Shown: positions 41,001-52,994, counted from the first letter of the stretch. The stretch: DNA of 64,000 bases from Nostoc sp. UHCC 0870 (GCF_022063185.1 NZ_CP091913.1:3101501-3165500); one strand, 5' to 3'. The notes: generated from the letters alone by a model not told the origin. Numbers and translations: made by a program.

Positions 41001-44000
41001 TATCGAAATAGCAATAACAGCAGCAGAACAAATATTTCCATCCAACACCTACAACCTACAAAACATCCAAATCATCCAACCCTTACCCACCAACCAAGAA
41101 ATCACCCTACAACTAATCCTCACCCCCCTAGAAAAACAAACCTACCAATTTGAAATCCTCTCTCTCTGCGCCTCTGCGCCTCTGCGTGAGAAAAAAAACA
41201 CCCATATAACCCACGCCACCGGAATCATCCAAACCTCCCCACCCCTTCCAGACTCCCCCCAACTCCCAACAACCTGCACCCAAAAAATCGACCCCACCAC
41301 CTACTACCAAACCTGCGAAAAAGTAGGAATACAATACGGAAAATCCTTCCAAGCCATTCAACAACTGTGGCGAGGAGAAAACCAAGCATTAGGCGAAATA
41401 AAACTCTCACCAGAAATCGACATAAAACCCTATCAAATTCACCCCATAATTTTAGACGCTTGCTTACAAGTAATGGGAGCAATTTTCCTCGACTCCCAAC
41501 CATTAACAGCCTACTTACCCGTAGCCATAGAACAGTTCCAATGGTATGGAGAAAAACACCAAACTCACCTTTGGAGTTACGTTAAACTGCGAGAAAAATA
41601 TATCGCCGATATTCAAATATTCAATGCTGATAGAAAAATCATAGCCACTATCACAGGCTTAAAAATTCAGCCAGTCAAACAATTAAATAACTGGCAAGAT
41701 TGGTTATATAGTATTGCATGGCAAGAAAAACCCCTAACTCACCATCACTTACTAACTCCCACTAAAGTTAGTAACTCATCAATATTAAATCAGTCAGAAT
41801 TAGATAATTATTTATCCCTATCATCCCAACTAGAAAAGCTGAGTGTCGCTTGCATATTACAGACATTACAACTTAGTCAAGAATTGGGTATAGTAACCCA
41901 ACATAAAAAACTATATCAGCATTTACGGCAAATTCTCCAAAACCAAGAACACAGAGAAACACCCCCCAGCTTTACCCAATTACGTCAAACCTATCCCAAC
42001 GCCACATCAGAATTAAACTTACTCGAACGCTGTACCAGCCATTTAGCAGAAGTCTTACAAGGAAAAATCGACCCATTACAATTATTATTTCCCAACGGAG
42101 ACTTCAGCGACTTAACGCACCTTTACCAAAATTTACCCATTGCCAAAATGATGAATACCTTGGTAAAACAAGTAATCATCACAGCCATAGCAGACATTCC
42201 ACCAGAACAACCCCTGCGTATTCTCGAAATAGGCGCGGGAACTGGCGGAACTACCGCACATTTATTACCAGAACTCGCACAAAGAAACATTGAATATTTC
42301 TTCACCGACGTTTCACCCTTATTTCTCAGCAAAGCACAGCAACAATTCGCCAATTATTCCTGTGTGCGATATCAATTATTTGATGTCGAAAAACCTCCCG
42401 CTACCCAAGGCTTCACAGAAAATAGCTTTGATATCATCATCGCCGCTAACGTACTCCACGCCACCCAAGATTTACGGCAAACTCTAAATTACATCAAGCA
42501 ACTTTTATCAAGAGGTGGTTTACTAATCTTATTAGAAGGAGTACAGCAAGTATGGTGGTTAGACTTAATATTTGGTTTGACTGAAGGCTGGTGGCGTTTC
42601 CAAGACTATGATTTACGTCCTCATCATCCCCTAATTTCCAGCGAACAGTGGCAGAAATTATTAACACAAGAGGGTTTTGAGTCTACAACCTTACTCAAAA
42701 CCATAGGAAACCAAGCAGTAATTACCGCGCAAACTCCAAAATTACCAGATAATTGGTTAATTTTGGCAGATAAACAAGGACTAGGACAAGAACTCGCCAC
42801 TCATCTACAAAGCCAAGGAGTAACTTGTCATCTAATTTTTGCTGACTCAGAACTTCCCAACCTTCCCACACCAGCATCACACCTAATTAACCTCTGGGGT
42901 TTAGACGTACCCCCACCGGAAAAATTAACCACAGAAGAATTGATCAAACAACAAAAGATCCTCTGCGAAAGCCTGTTATATTTGCTACAAAATAATGTGA
43001 AACTTTCTCAATGGTGGCTAGTCACCCAAGGAGCAGTAAACACAGGTGAAGACGCTTCTATAAAAGGACTCGCAGCCACAACATTGTGGGGGATAAGCAA
43101 AGTAATACAACTAGAACATCCAGAAATCAAATGTCACTGTTTAGACCTAGAACCCACTCAAACCCCCACAGAACAACTAGATATTCTTTTAAAAGAACTC
43201 CTCAGCAACTCAAGAGAAACACAAATCGCTTGGCGCACCAAAACCCGATACACCCCAAAACTCACCCAAAACTCTCTTTGCGCCTTTGCGCCTTTGCGCG
43301 AAACAAACCACCAACTAACCATCTCCAAGAGAGGAACACTAGAAAACCTAACCTTCCAAACAACTCATCGCGTCTCCCCAAACCCAGGAGAAATAGAAAT
43401 CCGCATTCAAGCCACAGGCGTAAACTTCCGCGACATATTAAACGCCTTAGACTTATACCCAGGCGAACCCGGAATGCTAGGCTGTGAGTGCGTCGGCGAA
43501 ATCGTAGCCATCGGTAGAGACGTACATCATCTACAAATCGGACAAACAGTCATAGCCTTAGCCAGTGGTAGCTTTAGCCAGTATGTCACCATCAAAGCTG
43601 CGATCGCAATCCCCCTCCCCCAACACTTAAATATCATCGATGGCGCAACCATACCAGCCGCCTTCCTCACCGCCTTTTACACCCTACACCAACTAGCCAA
43701 AATTCGCCCCGGTGACAAAGTTCTCATCCATGCTGCTGCGGGTGGTGTGGGACAAGCAGCCATCCAAATCGCCCAACTAGCAGGTGCAGAAATATTTGCT
43801 ACCGCCAGTCCCCAAAAGTGGGAAACCCTGCAAAACTTAGGCGTAACTAATATTTTCAACTCACGCACCCTAGATTTTTCCGCCCAAATTCTCACCCAAA
43901 CTCAAGGAGAAGGTGTAGATATCGTCCTCAATTCCCTCCGTGGTGATTTTATTGCTGCAAGTTTCGCTGTTCTCAAACCCCAAGGAAGATTTGTAGAAAT

Positions 44001-45405
44001 TGGCAAAATTGATGTGTGGACAGAGGAACAGGTAAAACAAGTCAAACCAGCTGCAAATTACTTTTTGGTAGATTTAGTTGACTTGTGCCACCAGCAACCT
44101 CAACTGATACAGAATATGTTACAGCAGTTAGTGGAGGAATTTAAGCAACATCGACTGCAACCCCTAGCTGCAAAAGTATTCCCCATGACACAGATAGTAG
44201 ATGCTTTCCGGTATATGCAGCAAGGTAAACATATTGGGAAAGTAGTAGTAGATTGGGGACTGGGAAATTCTCTATATCCTCTCAAAGAGAATTGTACTTA
44301 TTTAATTACTGGTGGTTTGGGTGGCTTGGGCTTACTCGTAGCGGAATGGCTGGTGAAAATGGGTGCTTGTCATTTGCTGCTATTGGGACGCAATGCACCT
44401 ACACCTGATGCAGTGTTAAAGATTCAGGAATTAGAAACTACTGGTGCGAGAATAGCGATCGCCCAAATAGATGTATCCCAAACAGCAGCCTTAAGCAACA
44501 TCTTGACAGAAATTGAAAACTCTGCATATCCCCTAGCCGGAATTATCCACGGGGCGGGAGTATTGGATGATGGCGCGTTATTACAAATGAACTGGGAACG
44601 CTTTCAAAAAGTCATGGCGGCGAAAGTCATGGGGGCGTGGAATCTGCATACATTAACCCAACACCTACCCCTAGATTTCTTCGTCCTCTTCTCCTCAGCC
44701 ACCGCCCTATTCGGTTCACCGGGACAAGCAAACCACGTAGCTGCAAACACATTTCTCGATACCCTAGCCCATTACCGACAAACCCAAGGCTTACCCGCCA
44801 TGAGTATTAACTGGGGAATTTGGTCAGAAATTGGTTCAGCTACCCAAGCTACCAAGCAAATGCAGCAAAGAGGAATTGAAGCGATCGCACCAGCCGATGG
44901 TATTCAAATTCTACAACACCTCATGACCCAACCCCTCACCCAAATCGGAGTAGTACCCATTAATTGGCAAAAATTCCCCATTAACTCACCCTTTTTCGAG
45001 AATTTTTACCCAACTAACAACCCAGAAACCAGCCAAACACCACCCCCCAACACAGATTTACTAGAAAAGCTATCTCAACTAGATAAACAAACAGGTTACG
45101 AACTACTCGAAACCTATCTTCAAGAACAAATAGCCAAAGTCTTAGGTTTCCCACCCCATGAAATTAACCCACACACCGGATTTTTCGACTTAGGAATGGA
45201 CTCACTCACAGCCATCGAATTCAAAAACCGCCTCCAAACCAACCTAAAAATCACACTCCCCTCAACAATAGCCTTCGACTATCCCAACATTCAAACATTA
45301 GCCCACCACCTCAACAATCAACTACACCCCCCAGAATCCCAAACCGAACTATCCACCGCAGAAATCGCCCAACTACTAGCCCAAGAACTAGAACAACTCA
45401 ACTGA
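38041..45405 (+). CDS. type I PKS 1: KS-AT-DH-cMT-ER-KR-ACP
   Basis: The 2,454-residue product is one complete, fully reducing, C-methylating module. After an N-terminal coiled-coil docking segment (residues 1-30) come: KS (about 34-458; DTTCSSSLL near 204, [22 protein letters not shown]), AT (about 558-870; GHSLGEY, and HAFHSPLM, a malonyl-type signature), DH (about 940-1180; [10 protein letters not shown] near 973, and [10 protein letters not shown]), C-methyltransferase ([13 protein letters not shown] near 1394), ER ([11 protein letters not shown] near 1895), KR (ITGGLGGLG near 2087) and ACP ([11 protein letters not shown] near 2385). It would extend the FAAL-loaded chain by one alpha-methylated saturated unit. 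The KR active-site Tyr position reads His ([10 protein letters not shown]). There is no thioesterase, and the tail [17 protein letters not shown] suggests docking to PKS2. At least four repeat-derived segments lie inside the gene. Confidence 0.93.
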   Translation: MNNSPNYQTLLKDALVEMRQLRAEITALEAQQTEPIAIIGMACRFPGGANNPEAFWQLLRDGVNAVGEIPAQRWDIENYYDDNPDTPGKMYTRYGHFIDRVDEFDAQFFGISPREAQSLDPQQRLLLEVSHEALERAGQSTQKIKGSKTSIYIGLCFDDYAKHSLSHPTQIDAFSSLGNTRSIAAGRIAYVLGLQGTVMQLDTTCSSSLLGVHLACQSLRNGESDMALAGGVNLILSPEPMIGICKLKALAVDGRCKTLDAAADGYGRGEGCGIVVLKKLRDAIANHDPILAVIRGSAVNHDGSSNGLTAPNGTAQEAVIRQALQNAQVEPHQVQYSELHGTGTVLGDPIEVLALAKVLGEGRTSHQPLSIGSVKTNIGHLEGAAGVAGLIKVILALQHQQIPAHVNFQQPNPYIPWQKLPVTVPTQLTLWQSENSQRIAGISSFGMSGTNVHLILEEFTPVPHSQEDTGYHLLTISAKTPQALRGLVEEYIKYFASQPEDNLGDICFTSNIGRSHFPYRVTIPANSYNSVYEQLCNYLHNTAKTFDSQLISPNPPKIAFLFTGQGSQYLNMARELYDTQPYFRQQVDKCCELLHPHLNIDLPEILFTPENKINSSPYTPTPPHPYTLSQTIYTQPAIFVIEYALNQLWRHWGITPDFLIGHSLGEYVAACIAGVFTLPDAIKLIASRAQLMQQLPENGKMLAVSASATEIAEYIQAYFNRIAIAAINSPDNTVISGEQTAIAQLAEILQNQGIKTTPLSVSHAFHSPLMETMVEEFRQIAESITFHLPKTPIISNITGKLIGEEIANAEYWCHHILQPVQFALGIETLTQENCKIFLEIGVKPTLLSIAKTCLSAAENYSWLPSLRPGQSDRQTILSSLASLYMQGIDINWENFTDNQPHQRVILPTYSFQRQRFWVDKPEFTPPQPYKGEGVSQHISDIHPLLGQKLQLAKSETIYFQSQISPNNPDFLKQHQVMGNSIMPAAGYIEIAITAAEQIFPSNTYNLQNIQIIQPLPTNQEITLQLILTPLEKQTYQFEILSLCASAPLREKKNTHITHATGIIQTSPPLPDSPQLPTTCTQKIDPTTYYQTCEKVGIQYGKSFQAIQQLWRGENQALGEIKLSPEIDIKPYQIHPIILDACLQVMGAIFLDSQPLTAYLPVAIEQFQWYGEKHQTHLWSYVKLREKYIADIQIFNADRKIIATITGLKIQPVKQLNNWQDWLYSIAWQEKPLTHHHLLTPTKVSNSSILNQSELDNYLSLSSQLEKLSVACILQTLQLSQELGIVTQHKKLYQHLRQILQNQEHRETPPSFTQLRQTYPNATSELNLLERCTSHLAEVLQGKIDPLQLLFPNGDFSDLTHLYQNLPIAKMMNTLVKQVIITAIADIPPEQPLRILEIGAGTGGTTAHLLPELAQRNIEYFFTDVSPLFLSKAQQQFANYSCVRYQLFDVEKPPATQGFTENSFDIIIAANVLHATQDLRQTLNYIKQLLSRGGLLILLEGVQQVWWLDLIFGLTEGWWRFQDYDLRPHHPLISSEQWQKLLTQEGFESTTLLKTIGNQAVITAQTPKLPDNWLILADKQGLGQELATHLQSQGVTCHLIFADSELPNLPTPASHLINLWGLDVPPPEKLTTEELIKQQKILCESLLYLLQNNVKLSQWWLVTQGAVNTGEDASIKGLAATTLWGISKVIQLEHPEIKCHCLDLEPTQTPTEQLDILLKELLSNSRETQIAWRTKTRYTPKLTQNSLCAFAPLRETNHQLTISKRGTLENLTFQTTHRVSPNPGEIEIRIQATGVNFRDILNALDLYPGEPGMLGCECVGEIVAIGRDVHHLQIGQTVIALASGSFSQYVTIKAAIAIPLPQHLNIIDGATIPAAFLTAFYTLHQLAKIRPGDKVLIHAAAGGVGQAAIQIAQLAGAEIFATASPQKWETLQNLGVTNIFNSRTLDFSAQILTQTQGEGVDIVLNSLRGDFIAASFAVLKPQGRFVEIGKIDVWTEEQVKQVKPAANYFLVDLVDLCHQQPQLIQNMLQQLVEEFKQHRLQPLAAKVFPMTQIVDAFRYMQQGKHIGKVVVDWGLGNSLYPLKENCTYLITGGLGGLGLLVAEWLVKMGACHLLLLGRNAPTPDAVLKIQELETTGARIAIAQIDVSQTAALSNILTEIENSAYPLAGIIHGAGVLDDGALLQMNWERFQKVMAAKVMGAWNLHTLTQHLPLDFFVLFSSATALFGSPGQANHVAANTFLDTLAHYRQTQGLPAMSINWGIWSEIGSATQATKQMQQRGIEAIAPADGIQILQHLMTQPLTQIGVVPINWQKFPINSPFFENFYPTNNPETSQTPPPNTDLLEKLSQLDKQTGYELLETYLQEQIAKVLGFPPHEINPHTGFFDLGMDSLTAIEFKNRLQTNLKITLPSTIAFDYPNIQTLAHHLNNQLHPPESQTELSTAEIAQLLAQELEQLN
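39887..39922 (+). repeat. CTACACCC octamers inside PKS1 AT domain
   Basis: This short degenerate run of the octamer found at 14461-14684 codes [13 protein letters not shown] at residues about 616-628, between the GQGS and GHSLGEY parts of the AT. Confidence 0.92.
40810..40840 (+). repeat. 'ccccaaccttataaaggggaggg' palindromic repeat inside PKS1
   Basis: This member of the CCCTCCCC-type hairpin family codes [11 protein letters not shown] at residues about 924-934, in the linker between AT and DH. Confidence 0.8.
41158..41199 (+). repeat. 'ctctgcgcctctgcg' repeat inside PKS1 DH domain
   Basis: This is the same repeat as between genes at 677-714 and 33163-33190. It codes [13 protein letters not shown] at residues about 1041-1053. 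PKS2 lacks it at the aligned place. Confidence 0.9.
43271..43305 (+). repeat. 'cctttgcgcctttgcg' repeat inside PKS1 before the ER domain
   Basis: The repeat codes [12 protein letters not shown] at residues about 1744-1755, at the start of the ER region. It matches the intergenic repeat at 33163-33190. Confidence 0.88.
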
Positions 45406-45427
45406 ATCAATTCGCAATTAAACTTCT

Positions 45428-45480
45428 TAAACCTCCGCGCCCCTTTGCGTTTCCCTCCGCGCCCCTCTGCGTTTAAAAAA
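45428..45480. repeat. 'cctccgcgcccctttgcg' intergenic repeat between PKS1 and PKS2
   Basis: Two tandem copies occupy most of the 77-base gap between the PKS genes and end three bases before the PKS2 ATG. Confidence 0.85.
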
Positions 45481-45482
45481 CC

Positions 45483-48400
45483 ATGACACAAGACTACCGC
45501 CCCCTCATCCAAAACGCCCTCAAGCAAATCCAAGACTTGCGGGAAAAACTAAAAGCTCAAACCGAACCCATAGCAATAGTTGGGATGGGCTGTCGCTTCC
45601 CTGGCGGTGCAGACACCCCCGAAAAACTGTGGCAATTATTACGCAATGGACATGATGCAATTACGGAAGTGCCGAGCGATCGCTGGTCTGTAGAAACCTT
45701 ATACTACAACAACCCCGCCACCCCTGGCAAAATGTCCCCCCGTTACGGCGGTTTCATTGGACACTTAAAAGAATTTGACGCAGACTTTTTCGGTATCGCC
45801 CCAAAAGAAGCCATTTCCCTAGACCCCCAACAACGACTATTATTAGAAGTCACTTGGGAAGCCTTAGAAAACACAGGTATCTTACCCGAACAACTTACAG
45901 GTAGCCAAACCGGAGTTTTCATTGGTATCAGCAGCAACGACTACACCACCCACCTATTAAATCGTCCCCTTACAGACATCGATGCTTATTTAGCCACAGG
46001 AAACTCCCACAGTACCGCAGCCGGTCGAATTTCCTACATCTTAGGATTCACAGGCCCCTCCCTAGCCGTAGATACCGCCTGTTCCTCCTCCCTAGTCGCC
46101 GTACATCTCGCCTGTCAAAGCCTCCGCCAAGGAGAATGTCAACTCGCTGTAGTTGGTGGTGTAAATCGCATCCTTTCCCCAGAATTTACCATCAACTTTT
46201 CTCAAGCGCGGATGCTAGCCGCCGATGGAAGATGTAAAACCTTTGATGCTAAAGCTGACGGCTTTGTCAGAGGTGAAGGCTGCGGCGTAATCATTCTCCA
46301 AAAACTTAGCGATGCTCAAGCCGCCAGAAATCCTATACTAGCAGTGATTCGGGGTAGTGCCGTCAACCAAGATGGACGCAGTAGCGGCTTAACCGTTCCC
46401 AATGGACTCTCACAACAGGCTGTAATTAGACAAGCCTTAAAAAATGCGACTGTAGAACCTAGTGATATTACTTATATAGAAGCACATGGAACAGGTACAG
46501 CCTTGGGAGATCCCATTGAAATTGGGGCGTTAGGGGCTGTATTTGGCGAAAGTCATCAAAAATCGCCTTTATTAGTAGGTTCACTCAAAACCAACATCGG
46601 ACATTTAGAAGCAGCTGCGGGTATAGCCGGGTTAATGAAAGTAGTGCTGGCGTTGAAACATGGAGAAATTCCGCCACATTTGCATTTTGAACAACCAAAT
46701 CCCCATATTCCTTGGGAACAGTTCCCCATTCAAATTCCTACCACTTGTACACCTTGGCATGGTAAAAAATTAGCTGGGGTGAGTTCTTTTGGCTTTAGTG
46801 GAACTAACGCCCACGTGATTTTAGCAGCTTCAGAAATTCAAAATCAAGAGAAAGAAAATAATATAGAACGTCCTCTGCAAATTTTAACTTTATCAGCTAA
46901 AACTGAAACAGGATTAAAACAACTAGCGCAAAGCTATATTAGCCATTTCAATGATAATGATTGGGCAGATATTTGTTATAGTGCAAATACTGGGAGAACT
47001 GAATTTGAATACCGCCTTTCTATCATCGCGGATTCCCTCACCACAGCCCAAGAAAAATTAAATTGTTTCATCAAAAATGAAGCAACAACAAATCTATTTA
47101 CAACTAAAGTAAATTCTCAACCTCGCCCCAAAATCGCCTTCCTCTTCACCGGACAAGGTTCACAATATCAAAACATGGGTTGGGAACTATATCAAACTGC
47201 ACCTTTATTTCAACAAACAATAGATAAATGCTGTGAATTATTGCATCCTTACTTAGATGTAGATTTACGTTCAATTCTATTCACAACAGAAGATAAAACA
47301 AATATTTCCCCCTACACCCCTACACCCCTACACCCCTACACCCTTACTCAAACCCTCTACACCCAACCAGCATTATTCATTCTGGAATACGCACTGTGTC
47401 AACTGTGGCTATCCTGGGGAATCAAACCTGACTTCCTCATAGGACATAGCATTGGCGAATATGTAGCCGCTTGTATCGCCGGAGTTTTTAGTTTAGAAGA
47501 TGGCTTAAAACTAATTACCGCCCGCGCTCGTTTAATGCAGGAACTACCACAAGGTAAAATGGTAGCAGTAGCAGCCAGTGCATCTCAATTACAAAACCTT
47601 TTATTACCTTATCATCAACAAGTTTCTATTGCCGCAATTAACGCACCTAATAATACAGTAATTTCCGGTGAAACCTCCGCCATTGAGAAAATTATTGCCG
47701 TTTTAACGTCCCAAAATATTCAAACCACAGCTTTATCAGTATCCCATGCTTTCCACTCACCAATGATGGCAGCAATGTTAGGAGAATTTGAAAAAATTGC
47801 TGCTATTATTAATTTTCATCCGCCAAAATATCCCATCATATCTAATGTTACAGGTAATTTAATTAATTCAGAAATTTCTACTCCTGAATATTGGTGTCGT
47901 CACATTCGTCAACCAGTACAGTTTCTCGCTGGTGTCGAAACCCTCATTCAACAAAATTGCAGCATATTTTTAGAAATAGGAGCAAAGCCAATTTTACTAC
48001 AAATGGCACGCTCTGTTATTGCCCAAGCCGATAAATATTTATGGCTACCAAGCTTACAACCCAAACAACAAGATTGGCAGGTAATACTATCAAGTATTGC
48101 CGCATTATATGGCAGAGGAGTAAAATTTGATTGGCAGAGATTTGACCATAATTATAACCGCCAACATTTAGATTTACCAAATTATCCTTTTCAAAGACAA
48201 AGGTTTTGGGTAGATATTAAACCAAACAGTAAAAATTATGATTCATCTGCAAATAATAGCATTCATCCCTTATTAGGACAAAAATTAAACTTATCTAAAT
48301 CTACTGATATATACTTTGAGCAACAACTGACTGACAATCATCCTAATTATCTACAAGATCATAAAGTATTTAACCAAATTATCTTACCTGGAGCGGCATA

Positions 48401-51400
48401 TTTAGAAATAGCACTAGCTGCGGGAAAGGAAATCTTTCAAGATGATAGTATTTGTTTAGAAACAGTTAATTTCCAACAAGCTTGTATTTTAACTCCAGAT
48501 AATCCCAAAAATATCCAATTCATTCTGAAGAATAATCATGAATTTGAAATTCTCAGTAGCACCTCAACAAATGATTGGATAACTCATGCTACTGGTAAAA
48601 TACAACCTCACAGCAATATTCCTCAAAACCAGCAGATAAATCTTGGAGAACTGCAAAATACATTCACCCAAATCACCGACATTACCGACTTTTATCAAAC
48701 CCTCAACCAAGTAGGAATAGATTACGGTGAAACCTTCCAAGCTATTACCAGAATTTGGCATCATGAAAATCAAGCTTTAGCAGAAATTCAGTTAACTTCA
48801 ACTTGTAATTGTCGTGATAATTATCAATTTCATCCTATTATTCTCGATGCTTGTTTGCAAACCATAGCAGCTATTTTTTACAATCAACCTACACCCTCTA
48901 ATTCTTCACAAACTGTAGAGACGTTTCATGAAACGTCTCTACATATTCCCCCTTCCCTAGTAGGGAAGGGGGTTAGGGGGTTAGGTTTCAATTTAAAAAA
49001 TCAAGTTTACCTACCTATTGGTGTAGATAAGTTAAAAATTTCGCAACCAATCGGCGAAGCAGTTTGGAGTTTAGTTAAATTACGTAATCAAGATAAAAAT
49101 TCCCCCATTTTAATCACAGATATTCAAATTCTGTCACCAGTAGGACAAATAATTGCTGTAGTGGAAGGATTACAACTCAAAAAAATCCAATCATCAACTA
49201 TTACAGATTGGCAAAATTGGTTATATGAAATTGAATGGAGAAGTGAACCTTTAAGCATCACCTCTGATAGTTCTCTCACCTCTCCAGCAGAAATAGCCCA
49301 AGAATTAGCACCTAAGTTCACAGAACTATTAACAACAGAGGAAATTAAAACTTACGCCCAATTACTACCACAACTAGAAGAATTAAGTCTTTACTATATT
49401 TCCCAAGCCTTACAAAATATAGATATTTTATCAGCAGAAATTACCCCGCAACATCAGCAATTATATACACACCTACTTTCTCTCATCAAAAATCAACCTA
49501 AATATGAAAAACCCCAACTTTCCCCAACTCAACACCCACAAATAACCGCCGAATTAACTCTCATCGAACGTTGTGGTACAAACCTAGCTAAAGTTTTGCA
49601 AGGAGAATATAATCCTGTAGATTTGTTATTTCCCAAGGGAGACTTAACAACTCTCACCCAACTCTATCAAAATTCCCCTGGTGCGAAGGTAATGAATACC
49701 TTAGTACAACAAGCGATAAAATCAGCTTTACAAAAACTACCTCCAGGGGAAAAAGTAAGAATTTTAGAAATTGGTGCGGGTACTGGCGGAACAACAGCTT
49801 ATGTTTTACCTGAACTCGTCAACAAATCTGTAGAATATGTATTTACAGATATTTCACCTTTATTTTTAGCAAAGGCGCGTCAGCAATTTTCAGAGTATGA
49901 ATTTGTAAGTTACCAAACTCTAAATATTGAACAATCTTTAAACAATCAAGATGTTAACCCTCATAGGTTTGACATAGTAATTGCAGCTAACGTCTTACAC
50001 GCCACAGAAAATTTAAGTCATACAATTACTAATGTTAAATCATTACTCAAAAATCACGGTTTACTCATCCTTTTAGAAGGGACAATTCCTAGTATTTGGA
50101 TAGATTTAATTTTTGGTTTAACTGAAGGTTGGTGGCGTTTTCAAGATAAAGATTTACGCCCACATCATCCCCTGATTTCGACTGACGCTTGGCAAAGTTT
50201 ATTAGAAACACATAGCTTTACCAACATTGCTAATATTACGCCTGATTCAGTTTTCCCAGAAGCATTAGCCCAACAAAGTGTAATTGTGGCACAAAATACC
50301 CCACCCCAACCCTCCCCTTATAAAAGGGAGGGAGAAGAATGGTTAATTATTACAGATTTACCAGCATGGGAAGAAGCTATAAAACAAAAATTACAATTGC
50401 CATATTTTACCTTCAAACCTTCAGATAACATTGCAGATTTTCTCCATCAATCTATCAAACAAATCATTTATATTGCTAGTTGTCAAGACAGTATTAATGA
50501 ATGTAATAATGTTCTTCACCTAGTCCAAACCCTAATTAAAAACCAACATTACCCCATCAACCTTTGGTTAGTAACTCAAGGTGCTGTCAATCCCCACACC
50601 ATCACAGGATTAAATCAATCTTCTGTTTGGGGAATGGGTAAAGTCATCCGTTTAGAACACCCAGAATTAAATTGTCGTTGTGTCGATTTAGACCCCACAC
50701 AAGAACTATTTACCCAAGTTGAAAACCTCGTTTCTGAAATTAACCATCCTGGAGAAGAAGCACAAATCGCTTTACATAAATCTGGGCGCAAAGTAGCTAG
50801 ATTAACTCACTGCACTTATCAAATTCTCCCCGATGAACCTTATCATTTAACAATTAACAAACGCGGTGTACTTACATCCTTAAAATGGCAATCTTCACCC
50901 CGTCGTCAACCCCAAACCGAAGAAGTAGAAATTCAAGTAAAAGCCACCGGATTAAATTTTATTGATGTTCTCGATGCTTTGGGATTACTACCTTTTGAAC
51001 GTAACTGGTTTGGTGTGGAATGTGCTGGTGAAGTTGTCGCCATTGGTGAAGGAGTCACACATTTAAATGTCGGTGATGCTGTGGTTGCACTGGCTACTGA
51101 CAGTTTTAGTCAATATGTGACAACTAACGCTAATTACGTCATCAAAAAACCAGATTCCTTGAGTTTTACAGCAGCAGCTACTATTCCCGCCAATTTCCTC
51201 ACTGCTGCTTATGCTTTACGGGAAGTTGCCAAAATTCAACCAAAACAACGCATCCTTATTCACGCGGCGACTGGGGGAACAGGAATGGCTGCTTTACAAA
51301 TCGCCCAACAAGCAGGTTTAGAAGTCTTTGCTACAGCTAGTCCTGGGAAATGGGAGATTTTACGCGCTTTAGGTGTACAACATATCTTTAATTCGCGTAC

Positions 51401-52994
51401 CTTGGATTTTGCCGAGGAAATTTTGGAAATCACCCAAGGGGAAGGAGTTGATATTGTATTTAACTCTCTGTCTGGTGAATTTATCCCGGCTAGTTTATCG
51501 GTACTCAAACCCCAGGGACAATTTATCGAAATTGGTAAACGGGGAGTGTGGAATGCAAAACAAGTTGCTCAAGTCAAGCCTAATGTTGCTTATCATCTAG
51601 TGGATTTGATGAGTGTTGCTCAACAACAACCCCAAATAATCCAAACCTTGTTACATTATCTCATGGCAGAGTTTTCTACAGGGAAAATGCGATCGCTTCC
51701 TCAAACCATTTTCCCCGCCACCAAAATAGTCGCAGCGTTGCAGATGATGCAACAAGCCCGACATATTGGTAAAATTGTCATTGCCCACACACCCACTGAA
51801 ACAGTACAACCCCATGCAACCTATTTAATTACAGGGGGAATGGGCGGTTTAGGTTTACGTGTAGCCCGTTGGTTGGTAGAAAAAGGTGTGAAACATCTTG
51901 TACTTTTGGGACGTAACCAACCAGATACAGACGCACAGCAACAAATTCAAGCCTTACAAGCAACTGGGGCTAAAATTATTACCACTCAGGCGGATGTCAG
52001 CCAAAAAGACCAATTAGCAGCAGTTTTGGCAGATATTCAGCAAAACTATCCACCTTTGCGGGGAGTCATTCACGCAGCCGGAGTTTTAGATGATGGAATT
52101 TTACAACAATTAACTCCAGAGCGATCGCACCGCGTCATGAATCCTAAAATCACCGGTGCTTGGAATCTCCACCAATTAACGCAAAACATCCCCCTAGATT
52201 ATTTCATCATGTTTTCTTCCGCAGCTTCCCTATTAGGTTCTCCAGGACAGGTAAACCACGTAGCTGCAAATACCTTCCTCGATGCTTTAGCCCAATATCG
52301 CCGCCATCAGGGATTACCTGCACTGAGTATAAATTGGGGTGTATGGTCAGATATTGGTGCAGCCGCTAAAAGACAAGTCTCTAATCAAATGAGTTCACGG
52401 GGTATCGGTGAAATTACTCCCGACCAAGGTATAGATATTCTAGAATTTCTCCTCACCCAATCTTCCACACAAGTAGGGGTAATTCCCATCAATTGGTCAG
52501 AACTGCTCAAGCAAAAATTATCCTCACCTTTCTTTAGCGATTTTTACAACCAAACTTCAGCAACCACCACTCAAAATCAAACTTCCCAGCTAATAGAGCA
52601 AATCAAAACTTTAGGGATAAAAGAACGTATTTCATATTTGAGAAATTACCTACAAACAGCAGTAAGTCAAGTTTTAGGTTCGTCCTCATCTCAACTACCA
52701 GATGTGCAGTTAGGATTTTTTGATATGGGGATGGATTCACTGATGATGATAGAGTTGCGGAGTCGTCTAGAAACAAGTTTAAAGCAAACAATTCCTTCTA
52801 CAGTGTTGTTTGAACATCCCACCATCAACGCTTTAGCTGAATATATCGCTAACGAATTACTATCACAAAAAGCTGTAATTTCCACAATTACTGAACAGCA
52901 GAATCCTACTTCTTCAGATGTCACCTCTGAACAGAGAATTGAAATGTCTATCACAGCAGAATTAGCAGCCCTAGAAGCTCTATTAAGTAGCTAA
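45483..52994 (+). CDS. type I PKS 2: KS-AT-DH-cMT-ER-KR-ACP
   Basis: The 2,503-residue product is a close paralogue of PKS1 with the same domain order. It has an N-terminal docking helix (residues 1-26), KS (about 30-444; [10 protein letters not shown] near 197, [22 protein letters not shown]), AT (about 551-860; [15 protein letters not shown], malonyl-type), DH ([14 protein letters not shown] near 960, where the usual Gly is Asn; [10 protein letters not shown] near 1121), C-methyltransferase ([13 protein letters not shown] near 1428), ER ([11 protein letters not shown]), KR (ITGGMGGLG near 2117; Tyr position reads His in [10 protein letters not shown]) and ACP ([11 protein letters not shown] near 2417). 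It adds a second methylated, reduced unit. It ends without a thioesterase, and its tail ([15 protein letters not shown]) differs from the docking tails of the two upstream proteins, so the acceptor is unknown. Three repeat-derived segments lie inside. Confidence 0.93.
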   Translation: MTQDYRPLIQNALKQIQDLREKLKAQTEPIAIVGMGCRFPGGADTPEKLWQLLRNGHDAITEVPSDRWSVETLYYNNPATPGKMSPRYGGFIGHLKEFDADFFGIAPKEAISLDPQQRLLLEVTWEALENTGILPEQLTGSQTGVFIGISSNDYTTHLLNRPLTDIDAYLATGNSHSTAAGRISYILGFTGPSLAVDTACSSSLVAVHLACQSLRQGECQLAVVGGVNRILSPEFTINFSQARMLAADGRCKTFDAKADGFVRGEGCGVIILQKLSDAQAARNPILAVIRGSAVNQDGRSSGLTVPNGLSQQAVIRQALKNATVEPSDITYIEAHGTGTALGDPIEIGALGAVFGESHQKSPLLVGSLKTNIGHLEAAAGIAGLMKVVLALKHGEIPPHLHFEQPNPHIPWEQFPIQIPTTCTPWHGKKLAGVSSFGFSGTNAHVILAASEIQNQEKENNIERPLQILTLSAKTETGLKQLAQSYISHFNDNDWADICYSANTGRTEFEYRLSIIADSLTTAQEKLNCFIKNEATTNLFTTKVNSQPRPKIAFLFTGQGSQYQNMGWELYQTAPLFQQTIDKCCELLHPYLDVDLRSILFTTEDKTNISPYTPTPLHPYTLTQTLYTQPALFILEYALCQLWLSWGIKPDFLIGHSIGEYVAACIAGVFSLEDGLKLITARARLMQELPQGKMVAVAASASQLQNLLLPYHQQVSIAAINAPNNTVISGETSAIEKIIAVLTSQNIQTTALSVSHAFHSPMMAAMLGEFEKIAAIINFHPPKYPIISNVTGNLINSEISTPEYWCRHIRQPVQFLAGVETLIQQNCSIFLEIGAKPILLQMARSVIAQADKYLWLPSLQPKQQDWQVILSSIAALYGRGVKFDWQRFDHNYNRQHLDLPNYPFQRQRFWVDIKPNSKNYDSSANNSIHPLLGQKLNLSKSTDIYFEQQLTDNHPNYLQDHKVFNQIILPGAAYLEIALAAGKEIFQDDSICLETVNFQQACILTPDNPKNIQFILKNNHEFEILSSTSTNDWITHATGKIQPHSNIPQNQQINLGELQNTFTQITDITDFYQTLNQVGIDYGETFQAITRIWHHENQALAEIQLTSTCNCRDNYQFHPIILDACLQTIAAIFYNQPTPSNSSQTVETFHETSLHIPPSLVGKGVRGLGFNLKNQVYLPIGVDKLKISQPIGEAVWSLVKLRNQDKNSPILITDIQILSPVGQIIAVVEGLQLKKIQSSTITDWQNWLYEIEWRSEPLSITSDSSLTSPAEIAQELAPKFTELLTTEEIKTYAQLLPQLEELSLYYISQALQNIDILSAEITPQHQQLYTHLLSLIKNQPKYEKPQLSPTQHPQITAELTLIERCGTNLAKVLQGEYNPVDLLFPKGDLTTLTQLYQNSPGAKVMNTLVQQAIKSALQKLPPGEKVRILEIGAGTGGTTAYVLPELVNKSVEYVFTDISPLFLAKARQQFSEYEFVSYQTLNIEQSLNNQDVNPHRFDIVIAANVLHATENLSHTITNVKSLLKNHGLLILLEGTIPSIWIDLIFGLTEGWWRFQDKDLRPHHPLISTDAWQSLLETHSFTNIANITPDSVFPEALAQQSVIVAQNTPPQPSPYKREGEEWLIITDLPAWEEAIKQKLQLPYFTFKPSDNIADFLHQSIKQIIYIASCQDSINECNNVLHLVQTLIKNQHYPINLWLVTQGAVNPHTITGLNQSSVWGMGKVIRLEHPELNCRCVDLDPTQELFTQVENLVSEINHPGEEAQIALHKSGRKVARLTHCTYQILPDEPYHLTINKRGVLTSLKWQSSPRRQPQTEEVEIQVKATGLNFIDVLDALGLLPFERNWFGVECAGEVVAIGEGVTHLNVGDAVVALATDSFSQYVTTNANYVIKKPDSLSFTAAATIPANFLTAAYALREVAKIQPKQRILIHAATGGTGMAALQIAQQAGLEVFATASPGKWEILRALGVQHIFNSRTLDFAEEILEITQGEGVDIVFNSLSGEFIPASLSVLKPQGQFIEIGKRGVWNAKQVAQVKPNVAYHLVDLMSVAQQQPQIIQTLLHYLMAEFSTGKMRSLPQTIFPATKIVAALQMMQQARHIGKIVIAHTPTETVQPHATYLITGGMGGLGLRVARWLVEKGVKHLVLLGRNQPDTDAQQQIQALQATGAKIITTQADVSQKDQLAAVLADIQQNYPPLRGVIHAAGVLDDGILQQLTPERSHRVMNPKITGAWNLHQLTQNIPLDYFIMFSSAASLLGSPGQVNHVAANTFLDALAQYRRHQGLPALSINWGVWSDIGAAAKRQVSNQMSSRGIGEITPDQGIDILEFLLTQSSTQVGVIPINWSELLKQKLSSPFFSDFYNQTSATTTQNQTSQLIEQIKTLGIKERISYLRNYLQTAVSQVLGSSSSQLPDVQLGFFDMGMDSLMMIELRSRLETSLKQTIPSTVLFEHPTINALAEYIANELLSQKAVISTITEQQNPTSSDVTSEQRIEMSITAELAALEALLSS
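47308..47344 (+). repeat. CTACACCC octamers inside PKS2 AT domain
   Basis: About four octamers code [13 protein letters not shown] at residues about 609-621, the position homologous to the insertion in PKS1. Confidence 0.93.
48914..48943 (+). repeat. perfect 30-bp palindrome inside PKS2 DH domain
   Basis: Two adjacent perfect 15-bp arms (TGTAGAGACGTTTCA and its complement) lie with no loop. This is the Nostoc 'gtagagacg' repeat type, also seen at 58141-58163. It is read through as part of the coding sequence. Confidence 0.93.
48948..48972 (+). repeat. perfect 25-bp palindrome inside PKS2 DH domain
   Basis: The arms CCCCCTTCCCTA / TAGGGAAGGGGG flank a single G. It follows the 30-bp palindrome by 4 bases and continues into gttagggggttaggtt, a sequence shared with the decarboxylase insertion. 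Together they code about [16 protein letters not shown]. Confidence 0.93.
50298..50334 (+). repeat. CCCTCCCCTT hairpin repeat inside PKS2
   Basis: The repeat reads ccccaccccaac then CCCTCCCCTT-ATAA-AAGGGAGGG. It codes [13 protein letters not shown] at residues about 1606-1618, after the methyltransferase domain. PKS1 has only a short linker at this place. Confidence 0.88.

Noticed and set aside
43086..43487. Plus-strand 133-codon Asn/Thr/Arg-rich ORF inside PKS1
   Set aside because: It is an out-of-frame reading of the PKS1 ER region.
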